Shown: positions 43,289 to 57,864, numbered from the stretch's first letter. The stretch is DNA of 64,000 nt from Pleodorina starrii (GCA_030267565.1 BRXU01000039.1:962915-1026914), one strand, 5' to 3'. The notes: generated by a model from the sequence alone, not told the origin. Numbers and translations are program-made.

Positions 43289-45210
43289 TTAATCGCCCAG
43301 CTCGACGGCGCGCGGTGGGGGCGGTGCCGCAAAGGCCACAGCAAGCGGAACGGCTTCACGCTGCGGCCGGGCCGCCAGCCCCGGCAGCCACGCCGACTCT
43401 GCGGGCCCCGGCGAGGTGACGGGTTCACGGGCAGGCACACTCGCGCACTCCAGCAGCCACTCGTGCGCCGCCGTGGAGCGGGCGGCGTTAACCGACCTAA
43501 ATCCCCACCGCAGGTGCAGCGGGTTGATGCATCGTGCGTTGTCACAAATGTGCATGGCTACGGCTTCCTTCTGCGTACCCTCGGCGGCTGCTGTCGTTGC
43601 GTGTTCGCGAGCATCCACATGCTTCCAGCCGCCGCCACCCCCGCCGCCGCCACCCCCGCCGACGCCACCCCCGCCGCCGCCACCCCCGCCGACGCCACCA
43701 CCACCCCCGCCACCCCCGCCGCCACCACCCCCGCCACCAGCACCAGCGCCCGAACCCGCCGCCGCCGCCACTGCCGCCACCGCCGCCGCCGTGGGCGCAA
43801 GCGGCACGCGCACACAGCCCCCCTCGGGTGCACCACCCACCGCCCACAGCGAGGCCCGGTGCGCCCACACCCATGCCTCCGCCGCCCCCTCCGCATCCAC
43901 CTGCACCGCCCCGCCACGCCTAACCCGCAGCGCAGTGTGGCCGCCGCGGAGGACGACGTCAGCACCGCGTTCGGCCCGGGGAACGCGGGCGGGTGTAAAG
44001 TAGCTGTGGCCGGCACGCTGCGCGGCCTTCACCGCCAACTCCATCGCCACCCGACGCTGCCGCAGCTGCACCGCGTCGTCCTGCTCTTTCTCCGTCGCCG
44101 TCGCCGTCTCCATCGCCGTCGCCGTCGCCGCCGCCGCCTCCACCACGTCGTCCGCCTTGCGCTTGAGAGGGTGGCGGTGGCAGGGGCGTCGGCCACCCGC
44201 CGTTGCATCGGCTATGACCTTCGCAGCCCGCCTCGCCGCCGCCCTGGGAGCAGTGCACAGCCTGCCCGCCGTCGACGTCGCAGTAGTCGCCGGCGTCGCC
44301 GTCGCAGTCGCCGACGTCGCCGCCGCCTCCTTCTCCACCGCCGCAGTCGCCGACGTCGCTGTCGCCACCGCCGCCGCCGCCACCGCCGCGTCCTCCTCCT
44401 CGTCCTCCTCCTCGTCCTCCTTCTCCTCCGCAGCAGGCGCCAGCGGCTCGAGGCAGGGTGACCGCAGCGGCGCGGCTTCGTCGACGGGCGGCTGCATCAC
44501 GAGCAGCGCGTTTTCCGCCACGACCAGCGTGACGGTGCCGCCCGTGGCCTTGACCAGCCACAGCGCCGCGTGCAGGAAGGACGGCGCGTCGTCCAGCGAG
44601 ACGCGGCGGCGCTTACTTGGCAGCGCCGCGCCCATGTCCGCCAGCAGGCGCACCGCTTGGGCGACAGCGTGGCGGGCGTGCGGCGTCGGCGGAGAAGGGT
44701 GAAGGCTACGGTGGAAGCAGCAGCAGGAGCGGCAGGAGCGGCAGCAGCGTTCGTGGCCGTAGCGGCCACCTCGGAGCTCTTGCAGCCAGTGGACAGCGGT
44801 GCACACTGCTGCGCCGGACACACCGCTTGGCGAGAGCGCCGTCAACCCCGCCCGCCGCGGTGTCGGCTGCGACGGCGGGGACGGCCGCGGAGGCTGATGA
44901 TGAGGTGGCTGCTGCTGATGAGGTGGCTGCTGCTGATGAGGTGGCTGCTGCGACGGCGACGCGAGGATGGGGATGCTGCTGCGGGGAGGGTGCTGCTGCT
45001 GGCCGCGGTGGTCACCACCATCATCACGGTGCCGCCGGCAGCGGTTGCCGGAACGCCCGCGAGCGCGCCCTTTGGGCGGCGAGGCAATCGCGTGCTTGGG
45101 CAGGAAGCGACCGGCTGCTGCTGCTGCAGGCGAACCAAGCTGCAGCAGCGGCAGCTTTTGCGACGACGGCGTTTGCAAATTGGCGGAGGAGCGCCAGCAG
45201 CAGTCGTTTG

Positions 45211-45254
<44 letters not shown>

Positions 45255-45259
45255 GCCAT
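43289..45259 (-). CDS. His-Cys-box endonuclease-like protein, unit 3
   Basis: 656 residues; the polyGln run is one residue shorter. Substitutions include Arg to Cys (GRLCTAPR), Met to Thr (ATATAMETA) and HPSP for RPSP. Several of these changes are shared with unit 8. The (GAT)n next to it is the shortest of the array, about 10 repeats. Confidence 0.6.
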
Positions 45260-45385
45260 GTCTGTCTCTGCGGCAAAGCTGTATGTGCGCCTGTTTTACT
45301 GTATCTGCTCTGCTGCTGCTGCCTTCCCGCCTGCCTGCCTGCCTGTCTGCGACGCACGAGACAAAAGCAAATCGTGCCCTCTCGC

Positions 45386-45416
<31 letters not shown>

Positions 45417-46436
45417 CCGCGCGCGCGATCAAAAGTAAAGCAGCCGCCCGAGTTTGATAGCAGCAGCTACCGATCGAGCTATCTAGTAGTCAAATAAGCA
45501 AGCAGCCAAGTAGCAAGCAGCAGCAATCATATATAGTATAAGATATATATATATCATGTGTTACTACTATTATTATTATGATAAGCGGTGGTGCTGTGCC
45601 GGTCGAGAGAATGTTTTGGGCAGGGGCAGGGCAGGGCGGGCGGTTGACTAAGCCGTTGGACTGGCTGGGCGCGCGAGGCCGCCGCCCAGCCAGCGGGGCG
45701 CAACGACCCAACCCACAAAAAAAACGACACCATAGCAGAAACCCACCCGGCCATAATTTTTTTCAAGCTATTCATAATAACTCTGCCGAAGCAGATGCGC
45801 AAAAGGAATACTACGTCCAAAAGATCTGGGGTAGGACAGGCACGGAACGGCCCTGGGGCAGGGTGCCAGGCCGCCAACACCCCATTTAAAATGTGCGCCT
45901 AGTCATGCTGAAGGTGTCCTCCAGCGGGGTCTCGGGCTGAAACGTGGCGCCTGGTGAGATCTGGCGTGGGCACGCCTGGGTGTGCACGGCCCTTGATTGG
46001 CATCTTAACATTTTGCTGGCAGCCAGGCTTGTGCACAGCACGCGGATTAATTTTGGACATATGAATTGTGATATCCTGGATTTTATGGTAAAATTTGCGC
46101 AAATTTTGGTCCTGTGTGGGCCTCACGGCAATAATTTGTTTGAGGGCTCGGGATGGGTCCGGGCTCGCGAGGTCGTTTTTCTGGTGGTGCGCCGTACTGC
46201 GGAGGGGTGAGCAAACTTTTGGACTGTGCAGAAACGCTTTAATACGACAATAATATTACAACTTCTGTTATTACCTTTCTTTCTTGATAGTAACAATACT
46301 TAGCGAGGTTTAGTTTGGTACCGTAAGTTTCAATGACTGACGGCAACCTCGACTCTCCGCTGCGTCCACCTCTGCTTGAGCTGGGCCTTTTCCGTAGTGA
46401 TCTTCTTCTCTTGATCAGTAGGTAGGTAACGACCAG

Positions 46437-46565
46437 TTCCGGGAAGGTAACGTGGTGCACATTGCTCGGGGTGAGAGCGTGGCCTGCCCGGTGGGCCTTC
46501 TGGAGAGGTACCTGAAGCTGTCGGGCCTGCAGGCTAACCAGCCGCTTTTTCAGGGTTTTAACGGT
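46437..46565 (+). pseudogene. Tyrosine recombinase-like fragment, end of unit 3
   Basis: Same fragment as at 39010-39138. Confidence 0.45.
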
Positions 46566-46591
46566 CAAGCCGCCCGCGCCGGGAAGACCTC

Positions 46592-46632
46592 TAGGGTTTT
46601 AGGGTTTTTAGGGTTTTTTAGGGTTTTTAGGG
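46592..46632 (+). repeat. Interstitial telomere-like tract, unit 4
   Basis: TTTTAGGG-type repeats, same form as unit 3. Confidence 0.85.
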
Positions 46633-46968
46633 AGTACTCATTGCGGGGGGTTTCGGCCACGGTTCTGCGCCTTCCGCACCCCACCCCGCACCGCACGCCG
46701 CCCTACCACCCTCTCCACTTGTGTAGCACCCCGAATAACCGCGGCGCGCGGGCGCCGGCCCGCATTGACCGGTCGCCGAGCCCCCCAAACAGCCGGGGCA
46801 GTGGGGGATGTGTGTGTGTGTGGCACTGCGTGCACTCATGTACAGGGGTGTCGTCGGCGGCCCCCCCCCCCCCCCCGCCTTGCCCCACCCATATTGAGTG
46901 CCCCCAGCTGCACCGTACACACACGCACAAACACGCACAAACATGCACAAACACACAAACACGCACAG

Positions 46969-48890
46969 TTAATCGCCCAGCTCGACGGCGCGCGGTGGGG
47001 GCGGTGCCGCAAAGGCCACAGCAAGCGGAACGGCTTCACGCTGCGGCCGGGCCGCCAGCCCCGGCAGCCACGCCGACTCTGCGGGCCCCGGCGAGGTGAC
47101 GGGTTCACGGGCAGGCACACTCGCGCACTCCAGCAGCCACTCGTGCGCCGCCGTGGAGCGGGCGGCGTTAACCGACCTAAATCCCCACCGCAGGTGCAGC
47201 GGGTTGATGCATCGTGCGTTGTCACAAATGTGCATGGCTACGGCTTCCTTCTGCGTACCCTCGGCGGCTGCTGTCGTTGCGTGTTCGCGAGCATCCACAT
47301 GCTTCCAGCCGCCGCCACCCCCGCCGCCGCCACCCCCGCCGACGCCACCCCCGCCGCCGCCACCCCCGCCGACGCCACCACCACCCCCGCCACCCCCGCC
47401 GCCACCACCCCCGCCACCAGCACCAGCGCCCGAACCCGCCGCCGCCGCCACTGCCGCCACCGCCGCCGCCGTGGGCGCAAGCGGCACGCGCACACAGCCC
47501 CCCTCGGGTGCACCACCCACCGCCCACAGCGAGGCCCGGTGCGCCCACACCCATGCCTCCGCCGCCCCCTCCGCATCCACCTGCACCGCCCCGCCACGCC
47601 TAACCCGCAGCGCAGTGTGGCCGCCGCGGAGGACGACGTCAGCACCGCGTTCGGCCCGGGGAACGCGGGCGGGTGTAAAGTAGCTGTGGCCGGCACGCTG
47701 CGCGGCCTTCACCGCCAACTCCATCGCCACCCGACGCTGCCGCAGCTGCACCGCGTCGTCCTGCTCTTTCTCCGTCGCCGTCGCCGTCTCCATCGCCATC
47801 GCCGTCGCCGCCGCCGCCTCCACCACGTCGTCCGCCTTGCGCTTGAGAGGGTGGCGGTGGCAGGGGCGTCGGCCACCCGCCGTTGCATCGGCTATGACCT
47901 TCGCAGCCCGCCTCGCCGCCGCCCTGGGAGCAGTGCGCAGCCTGCCCGCCGTCGACGTCGCAGTAGTCGCCGGCGTCGCCGTCGCAGTCGCCGACATCGC
48001 CGCCGCCTCCTTCTCCACCGCCGCAGTCGCCGACGTCGCAGTCGCCACCGCCGCCGCCGCCACCGCCGCGTCCTCCTCCTCGTCCTCCTCCTCGTCCTCC
48101 TTCTCCTCCGCAGCAGGCGCCAGCGGCTCGAGGCAGGGTGACCGCAGCGGCGCGGCTTCGTCGACGGGCGGCTGCATCACGAGCAGCGCGTTTTCCGCCA
48201 CGACCAGCGTGACGGTGCCGCCCGTGGCCTTGACCAGCCACAGCGCCGCGTGCAGGAAGGACGGCGCGTCGTCCAGCGAGACGCGGCGGCGCTTACTTGG
48301 CAGCGCCGCGCCCATGTCCGCCAGCAGGCGCACCGCTTGGGCGACAGCGTAGCGGGCGTGCGGCGTCGGCGGAGAAGGGCGAAGGCTACGGTGGAAGCAG
48401 CAGCAGGAGCGGCAGGAGCGGCAGCAGCGTTCGTGGCCGTAGCGGCCACCTCGGAGCTCTTGCAGCCAGTGGACAGCGGTGCACACTGCTGCGCCGGACA
48501 CACCGCTTGGCGAGAGCGCCGTCAACCCCGCCCGCCGCGGTGTCGGCTGCGACGGCGGGGACGGCCGCGGAGGCTGATGATGAGGTGGCTGCTGCTGATG
48601 AGGTGGCTGCTGCTGATGAGGTGGCTGCTGCGACGGCGACGCGAGGATGGGGATGCTGCTGCGGGGAGGGTGCTGCTGCTGGCCGCGGTGGTCACCACCA
48701 TCATCACGGTGCCGCCGGCAGCGGTTGCCGGAACGCCCGCGAGCGCGCCCTTTGGGCGGCGAGGCAATCGCGTGCTTGGGCAGGAAGCGGCCGGCTGCTG
48801 CTGCTGCAGGCGAACCAAGCTGCAGCAGCGGCAGCTTTTGCGACGACGGCGTTTGCAAATTGGCGGAGGAGCGCCAGCAGCAGTCGTTTG

Positions 48891-48946
<56 letters not shown>

Positions 48947-48951
48947 GCCAT
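46969..48951 (-). CDS. His-Cys-box endonuclease-like protein, unit 4
   Basis: 660 residues, with the longest polyGln of the array. The His-to-Tyr change in PHARYAVAQ is shared with units 5 and 6. Confidence 0.6.
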
Positions 48952-49077
48952 GTCTGTCTCTGCGGCAAAGCTGTATGTGCGCCTGTTTTACTGTATCTGC
49001 TCTGCTGCTGCTGCCTTCCCGCCTGCCTGCCTGCCTGTCTGCGACGCACGAGACAAAAGCAAATCGTGCCCTCTCGC

Positions 49078-49154
<77 letters not shown>

Positions 49155-50191
49155 CGATGATGATGATGATGCCGCGCGCGCGATCAAAAGTAAAGCAGCC
49201 GCCCGAGTTTGATAGCAGCAGCTACCGATCGAGCTATCTAGTAGTCAAATAAGCAAGCAGCCAAGTAGCAAGCAGCAGCAATCATATATAGTATAAGATA
49301 TATATATATCATGTGTTACTACTATTATTATTATGATAAGCGGTGGTGCTGTGCCGGTCGAGAGAATGTTTTGGGCAGGGGCAGGGCAGGGCGGGCGGTT
49401 GACTAAGCCGTTGGACTGGCTGGGCGCGCGAGGCCGCCGCCCAGCCAGCGGGGCGCAACGACCCAACCCACAAAAAAAACGACACCATAGCAGAAACCCA
49501 CCCGGCCATAATTTTTTTCAAGCTATTCATAATAACTCTGCCGAAGCAGATGCGCAAAAGGAATACTACGTCCAAAAGATCTGGGGTAGGACAGGCACGG
49601 AACGGCCCTGGGGCAGGGTGCCAGGCCGCCAACACCCCATTTAAAATGTGCGCCTAGTCATGCTGAAGGTGTCCTCCAGCGGGGTCTCGGGCTGAAACGT
49701 GGCGCCTGGTGAGATCTGGCGTGGGCACGCCTGGGTGTGCACGGCCCTTGATTGGCATCTTAACATTTTGCTGGCAGCCAGGCTTGTGCACAGCACGCGG
49801 ATTAATTTTGGACATATGAATTGTGATATCCTGGATTTTATGGTAAAATTTGCGCAAATTTTGGTCCTGTGTGGGCCTCACGGCAATAATTTGTTTGAGG
49901 GCTCGGGATGGGTCCGGGCTCGCGAGGTCGTTTTTCTGGTGGTGCGCCGTACTGCGGAGGGGTGAGCAAACTTTTGGACTGTGCAGAAACGCTTTAATAC
50001 GACAATAATATTACAACTTCTGTTATTACCTTTCTTTCTTGATAGTAACAATACTTAGCGAGGTTTAGTTTGGTACCGTAAGTTTCAATGACTGACGGCA
50101 ACCTCGACTCTCCGCTGCGTCCACCTCTGCTTGAGCTGGGCCTTTTCCGTAGTGATCTTCTTCTCTTGATCAGTAGGTAGGTAACGACCAG

Positions 50192-50320
50192 TTCCGGGAA
50201 GGTAACGTGGTGCACATTGCTCGGGGTGAGAGCGTGGCCTGCCCGGTGGGCCTTCTGGAGAGGTACCTGAAGCTGTCGGGCCTGCAGGCTAACCAGCCGC
50301 TTTTTCAGGGTTTTAACGGT
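50192..50320 (+). pseudogene. Tyrosine recombinase-like fragment, end of unit 4
   Basis: Same fragment as at 39010-39138. Confidence 0.45.
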
Positions 50321-50346
50321 CAAGCCGCCCGCGCCGGGAAGACCTC

Positions 50347-50387
50347 TAGGGTTTTAGGGTTTTTAGGGTTTTTTAGGGTTTTTAGGG
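50347..50387 (+). repeat. Interstitial telomere-like tract, unit 5
   Basis: TTTTAGGG-type repeats, same form as unit 3. Confidence 0.85.
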
Positions 50388-50722
50388 AGTACTCATTGCG
50401 GGGGGTTTCGGCCACGGTTCTGCGCCTTCCGCACCCCACCCCGCACCGCACGCCGCCCTACCACCCTCTCCACTTGTGTAGCACCCCGAATAACCGCGGC
50501 GCGCGGGCGCCGGCCCGCATTGACCGGTCGCCGAGCCCCCCAAACAGCCGGGGCAGTGGGGGATGTGTGTGTGTGTGGCACTGCGTGCACTCATGTACAG
50601 GGGTGTCGTCGGGGGGCCCCCCCCCCCCCCGCCTTGCCCCACCCATATTGAGTGCCCCCAGCTGCACCGTACACACACGCACAAACACGCACAAACATGC
50701 ACAAACACACAAACACGCACAG

Positions 50723-52644
50723 TTAATCGCCCAGCTCGACGGCGCGCGGTGGGGGCGGTGCCGCAAAGGCCACAGCAAGCGGAACGGCTTCACGCTGCGG
50801 CCGGGCCGCCAGCCCCGGCAGCCACGCCGACTCTGCGGGCCCCGGCGAGGTGACGGGTTCACGGGCAGGCACACTCGCGCACTCCAGCAGCCACTCGTGC
50901 GCCGCCGTGGAGCGGGCGGCGTTAACCGACCTAAATCCCCACCGCAGGTGCAGCGGGTTGATGCATCGTGCGTTGTCACAAATGTGCATGGCTACGGCTT
51001 CCTTCTGCGTACCCTCGGCGGCTGCTGTCGTTGCGTGTTCGCGAGCATCCACATGCTTCCAGCCGCCGCCACCCCCGCCGCCGCCACCCCCGCCGACGCC
51101 ACCCCCGCCGCCGCCACCCCCGCCGACGCCACCACCACCCCCGCCACCCCCGCCGCCACCACCCCCGCCACCAGCACCAGCGCCCGAACCCGCCGCCGCC
51201 GCCACTGCCGCCACCGCCGCCGCCGTGGGCGCAAGCGGCACGCGCACACAGCCCCCCTCGGGTGCACCACCCACCGCCCACAGCGAGGCCCGGTGCGCCC
51301 ACACCCATGCCTCCGCCGCCCCCTCCGCATCCACCTGCACCGCCCCGCCACGCCTAACCCGCAGCGCAGTGTGGCCGCCGCGGAGGACGACGTCAGCACC
51401 GCGTTCGGCCCGGGGAACGCGGGCGGGTGTAAAGTAGCTGTGGCCGGCACGCTGCGCGGCCTTCACCGCCAACTCCATCGCCACCCGACGCTGCCGCAGC
51501 TGCACCGCGTCGTCCTGCTCTTTCTCCGTCGCCGTCGCCGTCTCCATCGCCATCGCCGTCGCCGCCGCCGCCTCCACCACGTCGTCCGCCTTGCGCTTGA
51601 GAGGGTGGCGGTGGCAGGGGCGTCGGCCACCCGCCGTTGCATCGGCTATGACCTTCGCAGCCCGCCTCGCCGCCGCCCTGGGAGCAGTGCGCAGCCTGCC
51701 CGCCGTCGACGTCGCAGTAGTCGCCGGCGTCGCCGTCGCAGTCGCCGACATCGCCGCCGCCTCCTTCTCCACCGCCGCAGTCGCCGACGTCGCAGTCGCC
51801 ACCGCCGCCGCCGCCACCGCCGCGTCCTCCTCCTCGTCCTCCTCCTCGTCCTCCTTCTCCTCCGCAGCAGGCGCCAGCGGCTCGAGGCAGGGTGACCGCA
51901 GCGGCGCGGCTTCGTCGACGGGCGGCTGCATCACGAGCAGCGCGTTTTCCGCCACGACCAGCGTGACGGTGCCGCCCGTGGCCTTGACCAGCCACAGCGC
52001 CGCGTGCAGGAAGGACGGCGCGTCGTCCAGCGAGACGCGGCGGCGCTTACTTGGCAGCGCCGCGCCCATGTCCGCCAGCAGGCGCACCGCTTGGGCGACA
52101 GCGTAGCGGGCGTGCGGCGTCGGCGGAGAAGGGCGAAGGCTACGGTGGAAGCAGCAGCAGGAGCGGCAGGAGCGGCAGCAGCGTTCGTGGCCGTAGCGGC
52201 CACCTCGGAGCTCTTGCAGCCAGTGGACAGCGGTGCACACTGCTGCGCCGGACACACCGCTTGGCGAGAGCGCCGTCAACCCCGCCCGCCGCGGTGTCGG
52301 CTGCGACGGCGGGGACGGCCGCGGAGGCTGATGATGAGGTGGCTGCTGCTGATGAGGTGGCTGCTGCTGATGAGGTGGCTGCTGCGACGGCGACGCGAGG
52401 ATGGGGATGCTGCTGCGGGGAGGGTGCTGCTGCTGGCCGCGGTGGTCACCACCATCATCACGGTGCCGCCGGCAGCGGTTGCCGGAACGCCCGCGAGCGC
52501 GCCCTTTGGGCGGCGAGGCAATCGCGTGCTTGGGCAGGAAGCGGCCGGCTGCTGCTGCTGCAGGCGAACCAAGCTGCAGCAGCGGCAGCTTTTGCGACGA
52601 CGGCGTTTGCAAATTGGCGGAGGAGCGCCAGCAGCAGTCGTTTG

Positions 52645-52697
<53 letters not shown>

Positions 52698-52702
52698 GCC
52701 AT
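50723..52702 (-). CDS. His-Cys-box endonuclease-like protein, unit 5
   Basis: 659 residues; same class as units 4 and 6. Confidence 0.6.
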
Positions 52703-52828
52703 GTCTGTCTCTGCGGCAAAGCTGTATGTGCGCCTGTTTTACTGTATCTGCTCTGCTGCTGCTGCCTTCCCGCCTGCCTGCCTGCCTGTCTGCGACGCAC
52801 GAGACAAAAGCAAATCGTGCCCTCTCGC

Positions 52829-52905
<77 letters not shown>

Positions 52906-53942
52906 CGATGATGATGATGATGCCGCGCGCGCGATCAAAAGTAAAGCAGCCGCCCGAGTTTGATAGCAGCAGCTACCGATCGAGCTATCTAGTAGTCAAA
53001 TAAGCAAGCAGCCAAGTAGCAAGCAGCAGCAATCATATATAGTATAAGATATATATATATCATGTGTTACTACTATTATTATTATGATAAGCGGTGGTGC
53101 TGTGCCGGTCGAGAGAATGTTTTGGGCAGGGGCAGGGCAGGGCGGGCGGTTGACTAAGCCGTTGGACTGGCTGGGCGCGCGAGGCCGCCGCCCAGCCAGC
53201 GGGGCGCAACGACCCAACCCACAAAAAAAACGACACCATAGCAGAAACCCACCCGGCCATAATTTTTTTCAAGCTATTCATAATAACTCTGCCGAAGCAG
53301 ATGCGCAAAAGGAATACTACGTCCAAAAGATCTGGGGTAGGACAGGCACGGAACGGCCCTGGGGCAGGGTGCCAGGCCGCCAACACCCCATTTAAAATGT
53401 GCGCCTAGTCATGCTGAAGGTGTCCTCCAGCGGGGTCTCGGGCTGAAACGTGGCGCCTGGTGAGATCTGGCGTGGGCACGCCTGGGTGTGCACGGCCCTT
53501 GATTGGCATCTTAACATTTTGCTGGCAGCCAGGCTTGTGCACAGCACGCGGATTAATTTTGGACATATGAATTGTGATATCCTGGATTTTATGGTAAAAT
53601 TTGCGCAAATTTTGGTCCTGTGTGGGCCTCACGGCAATAATTTGTTTGAGGGCTCGGGATGGGTCCGGGCTCGCGAGGTCGTTTTTCTGGTGGTGCGCCG
53701 TACTGCGGAGGGGTGAGCAAACTTTTGGACTGTGCAGAAACGCTTTAATACGACAATAATATTACAACTTCTGTTATTACCTTTCTTTCTTGATAGTAAC
53801 AATACTTAGCGAGGTTTAGTTTGGTACCGTAAGTTTCAATGACTGACGGCAACCTCGACTCTCCGCTGCGTCCACCTCTGCTTGAGCTGGGCCTTTTCCG
53901 TAGTGATCTTCTTCTCTTGATCAGTAGGTAGGTAACGACCAG

Positions 53943-54071
53943 TTCCGGGAAGGTAACGTGGTGCACATTGCTCGGGGTGAGAGCGTGGCCTGCCCGGTGG
54001 GCCTTCTGGAGAGGTACCTGAAGCTGTCGGGCCTGCAGGCTAACCAGCCGCTTTTTCAGGGTTTTAACGGT
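53943..54071 (+). pseudogene. Tyrosine recombinase-like fragment, end of unit 5
   Basis: Same fragment as at 39010-39138. Confidence 0.45.
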
Positions 54072-54097
54072 CAAGCCGCCCGCGCCGGGAAGACCTC

Positions 54098-54138
54098 TAG
54101 GGTTTTAGGGTTTTTAGGGTTTTTTAGGGTTTTTAGGG
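54098..54138 (+). repeat. Interstitial telomere-like tract, unit 6
   Basis: TTTTAGGG-type repeats, same form as unit 3. Confidence 0.85.
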
Positions 54139-54474
54139 AGTACTCATTGCGGGGGGTTTCGGCCACGGTTCTGCGCCTTCCGCACCCCACCCCGCACCGC
54201 ACGCCGCCCTACCACCCTCTCCACTTGTGTAGCACCCCGAATAACCGCGGCGCGCGGGCGCCGGCCCGCATTGACCGGTCGCCGAGCCCCCCAAACAGCC
54301 GGGGCAGTGGGGGATGTGTGTGTGTGTGGCACTGCGTGCACTCATGTACAGGGGTGTCGTCGGCGGCCCCCCCCCCCCCCCCGCCTTGCCCCACCCATAT
54401 TGAGTGCCCCCAGCTGCACCGTACACACACGCACAAACACGCACAAACATGCACAAACACACAAACACGCACAG

Positions 54475-56396
54475 TTAATCGCCCAGCTCGACGGCGCGCG
54501 GTGGGGGCGGTGCCGCAAAGGCCACAGCAAGCGGAACGGCTTCACGCTGCGGCCGGGCCGCCAGCCCCGGCAGCCACGCCGACTCTGCGGGCCCCGGCGA
54601 GGTGACGGGTTCACGGGCAGGCACACTCGCGCACTCCAGCAGCCACTCGTGCGCCGCCGTGGAGCGGGCGGCGTTAACCGACCTAAATCCCCACCGCAGG
54701 TGCAGCGGGTTGATGCATCGTGCGTTGTCACAAATGTGCATGGCTACGGCTTCCTTCTGCGTACCCTCGGCGGCTGCTGTCGTTGCGTGTTCGCGAGCAT
54801 CCACATGCTTCCAGCCGCCGCCACCCCCGCCGCCGCCACCCCCGCCGACGCCACCCCCGCCGCCGCCACCCCCGCCGACGCCACCACCACCCCCGCCACC
54901 CCCGCCGCCACCACCCCCGCCACCAGCACCAGCGCCCGAACCCGCCGCCGCCGCCACTGCCGCCACCGCCGCCGCCGTGGGCGCAAGCGGCACGCGCACA
55001 CAGCCCCCCTCGGGTGCACCACCCACCGCCCACAGCGAGGCCCGGTGCGCCCACACCCATGCCTCCGCCGCCCCCTCCGCATCCACCTGCACCGCCCCGC
55101 CACGCCTAACCCGCAGCGCAGTGTGGCCGCCGCGGAGGACGACGTCAGCACCGCGTTCGGCCCGGGGAACGCGGGCGGGTGTAAAGTAGCTGTGGCCGGC
55201 ACGCTGCGCGGCCTTCACCGCCAACTCCATCGCCACCCGACGCTGCCGCAGCTGCACCGCGTCGTCCTGCTCTTTCTCCGTCGCCGTCGCCGTCTCCATC
55301 GCCATCGCCGTCGCCGCCGCCGCCTCCACCACGTCGTCCGCCTTGCGCTTGAGAGGGTGGCGGTGGCAGGGGCGTCGGCCACCCGCCGTTGCATCGGCTA
55401 TGACCTTCGCAGCCCGCCTCGCCGCCGCCCTGGGAGCAGTGCGCAGCCTGCCCGCCGTCGACGTCGCAGTAGTCGCCGGCGTCGCCGTCGCAGTCGCCGA
55501 CATCGCCGCCGCCTCCTTCTCCACCGCCGCAGTCGCCGACGTCGCAGTCGCCACCGCCGCCGCCGCCACCGCCGCGTCCTCCTCCTCGTCCTCCTCCTCG
55601 TCCTCCTTCTCCTCCGCAGCAGGCGCCAGCGGCTCGAGGCAGGGTGACCGCAGCGGCGCGGCTTCGTCGACGGGCGGCTGCATCACGAGCAGCGCGTTTT
55701 CCGCCACGACCAGCGTGACGGTGCCGCCCGTGGCCTTGACCAGCCACAGCGCCGCGTGCAGGAAGGACGGCGCGTCGTCCAGCGAGACGCGGCGGCGCTT
55801 ACTTGGCAGCGCCGCGCCCATGTCCGCCAGCAGGCGCACCGCTTGGGCGACAGCGTAGCGGGCGTGCGGCGTCGGCGGAGAAGGGCGAAGGCTACGGTGG
55901 AAGCAGCAGCAGGAGCGGCAGGAGCGGCAGCAGCGTTCGTGGCCGTAGCGGCCACCTCGGAGCTCTTGCAGCCAGTGGACAGCGGTGCACACTGCTGCGC
56001 CGGACACACCGCTTGGCGAGAGCGCCGTCAACCCCGCCCGCCGCGGTGTCGGCTGCGACGGCGGGGACGGCCGCGGAGGCTGATGATGAGGTGGCTGCTG
56101 CTGATGAGGTGGCTGCTGCTGATGAGGTGGCTGCTGCGACGGCGACGCGAGGATGGGGATGCTGCTGCGGGGAGGGTGCTGCTGCTGGCCGCGGTGGTCA
56201 CCACCATCATCACGGTGCCGCCGGCAGCGGTTGCCGGAACGCCCGCGAGCGCGCCCTTTGGGCGGCGAGGCAATCGCGTGCTTGGGCAGGAAGCGGCCGG
56301 CTGCTGCTGCTGCAGGCGAACCAAGCTGCAGCAGCGGCAGCTTTTGCGACGACGGCGTTTGCAAATTGGCGGAGGAGCGCCAGCAGCAGTCGTTTG

Positions 56397-56449
<53 letters not shown>

Positions 56450-56454
56450 GCCAT
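54475..56454 (-). CDS. His-Cys-box endonuclease-like protein, unit 6
   Basis: 659 residues; same class as units 4 and 5. The (GAT)n upstream is the longest of the array. Confidence 0.6.
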
Positions 56455-56580
56455 GTCTGTCTCTGCGGCAAAGCTGTATGTGCGCCTGTTTTACTGTATC
56501 TGCTCTGCTGCTGCTGCCTTCCCGCCTGCCTGCCTGCCTGTCTGCGACGCACGAGACAAAAGCAAATCGTGCCCTCTCGC

Positions 56581-56672
<92 letters not shown>

Positions 56673-57709
56673 CGATGATGATGATGATGCCGCGCGCGCG
56701 ATCAAAAGTAAAGCAGCCGCCCGAGTTTGATAGCAGCAGCTACCGATCGAGCTATCTAGTAGTCAAATAAGCAAGCAGCCAAGTAGCAAGCAGCAGCAAT
56801 CATATATAGTATAAGATATATATATATCATGTGTTACTACTATTATTATTATGATAAGCGGTGGTGCTGTGCCGGTCGAGAGAATGTTTTGGGCAGGGGC
56901 AGGGCAGGGCGGGCGGTTGACTAAGCCGTTGGACTGGCTGGGCGCGCGAGGCCGCCGCCCAGCCAGCGGGGCGCAACGACCCAACCCACAAAAAAAACGA
57001 CACCATAGCAGAAACCCACCCGGCCATAATTTTTTTCAAGCTATTCATAATAACTCTGCCGAAGCAGATGCGCAAAAGGAATACTACGTCCAAAAGATCT
57101 GGGGTAGGACAGGCACGGAACGGCCCTGGGGCAGGGTGCCAGGCCGCCAACACCCCATTTAAAATGTGCGCCTAGTCATGCTGAAGGTGTCCTCCAGCGG
57201 GGTCTCGGGCTGAAACGTGGCGCCTGGTGAGATCTGGCGTGGGCACGCCTGGGTGTGCACGGCCCTTGATTGGCATCTTAACATTTTGCTGGCAGCCAGG
57301 CTTGTGCACAGCACGCGGATTAATTTTGGACATATGAATTGTGATATCCTGGATTTTATGGTAAAATTTGCGCAAATTTTGGTCCTGTGTGGGCCTCACG
57401 GCAATAATTTGTTTGAGGGCTCGGGATGGGTCCGGGCTCGCGAGGTCGTTTTTCTGGTGGTGCGCCGTACTGCGGAGGGGTGAGCAAACTTTTGGACTGT
57501 GCAGAAACGCTTTAATACGACAATAATATTACAACTTCTGTTATTACCTTTCTTTCTTGATAGTAACAATACTTAGCGAGGTTTAGTTTGGTACCGTAAG
57601 TTTCAATGACTGACGGCAACCTCGACTCTCCGCTGCGTCCACCTCTGCTTGAGCTGGGCCTTTTCCGTAGTGATCTTCTTCTCTTGATCAGTAGGTAGGT
57701 AACGACCAG

Positions 57710-57838
57710 TTCCGGGAAGGTAACGTGGTGCACATTGCTCGGGGTGAGAGCGTGGCCTGCCCGGTGGGCCTTCTGGAGAGGTACCTGAAGCTGTCGGGCC
57801 TGCAGGCTAACCAGCCGCTTTTTCAGGGTTTTAACGGT
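57710..57838 (+). pseudogene. Tyrosine recombinase-like fragment, end of unit 6
   Basis: Same fragment as at 39010-39138. Confidence 0.45.
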
Positions 57839-57864
57839 CAAGCCGCCCGCGCCGGGAAGACCTC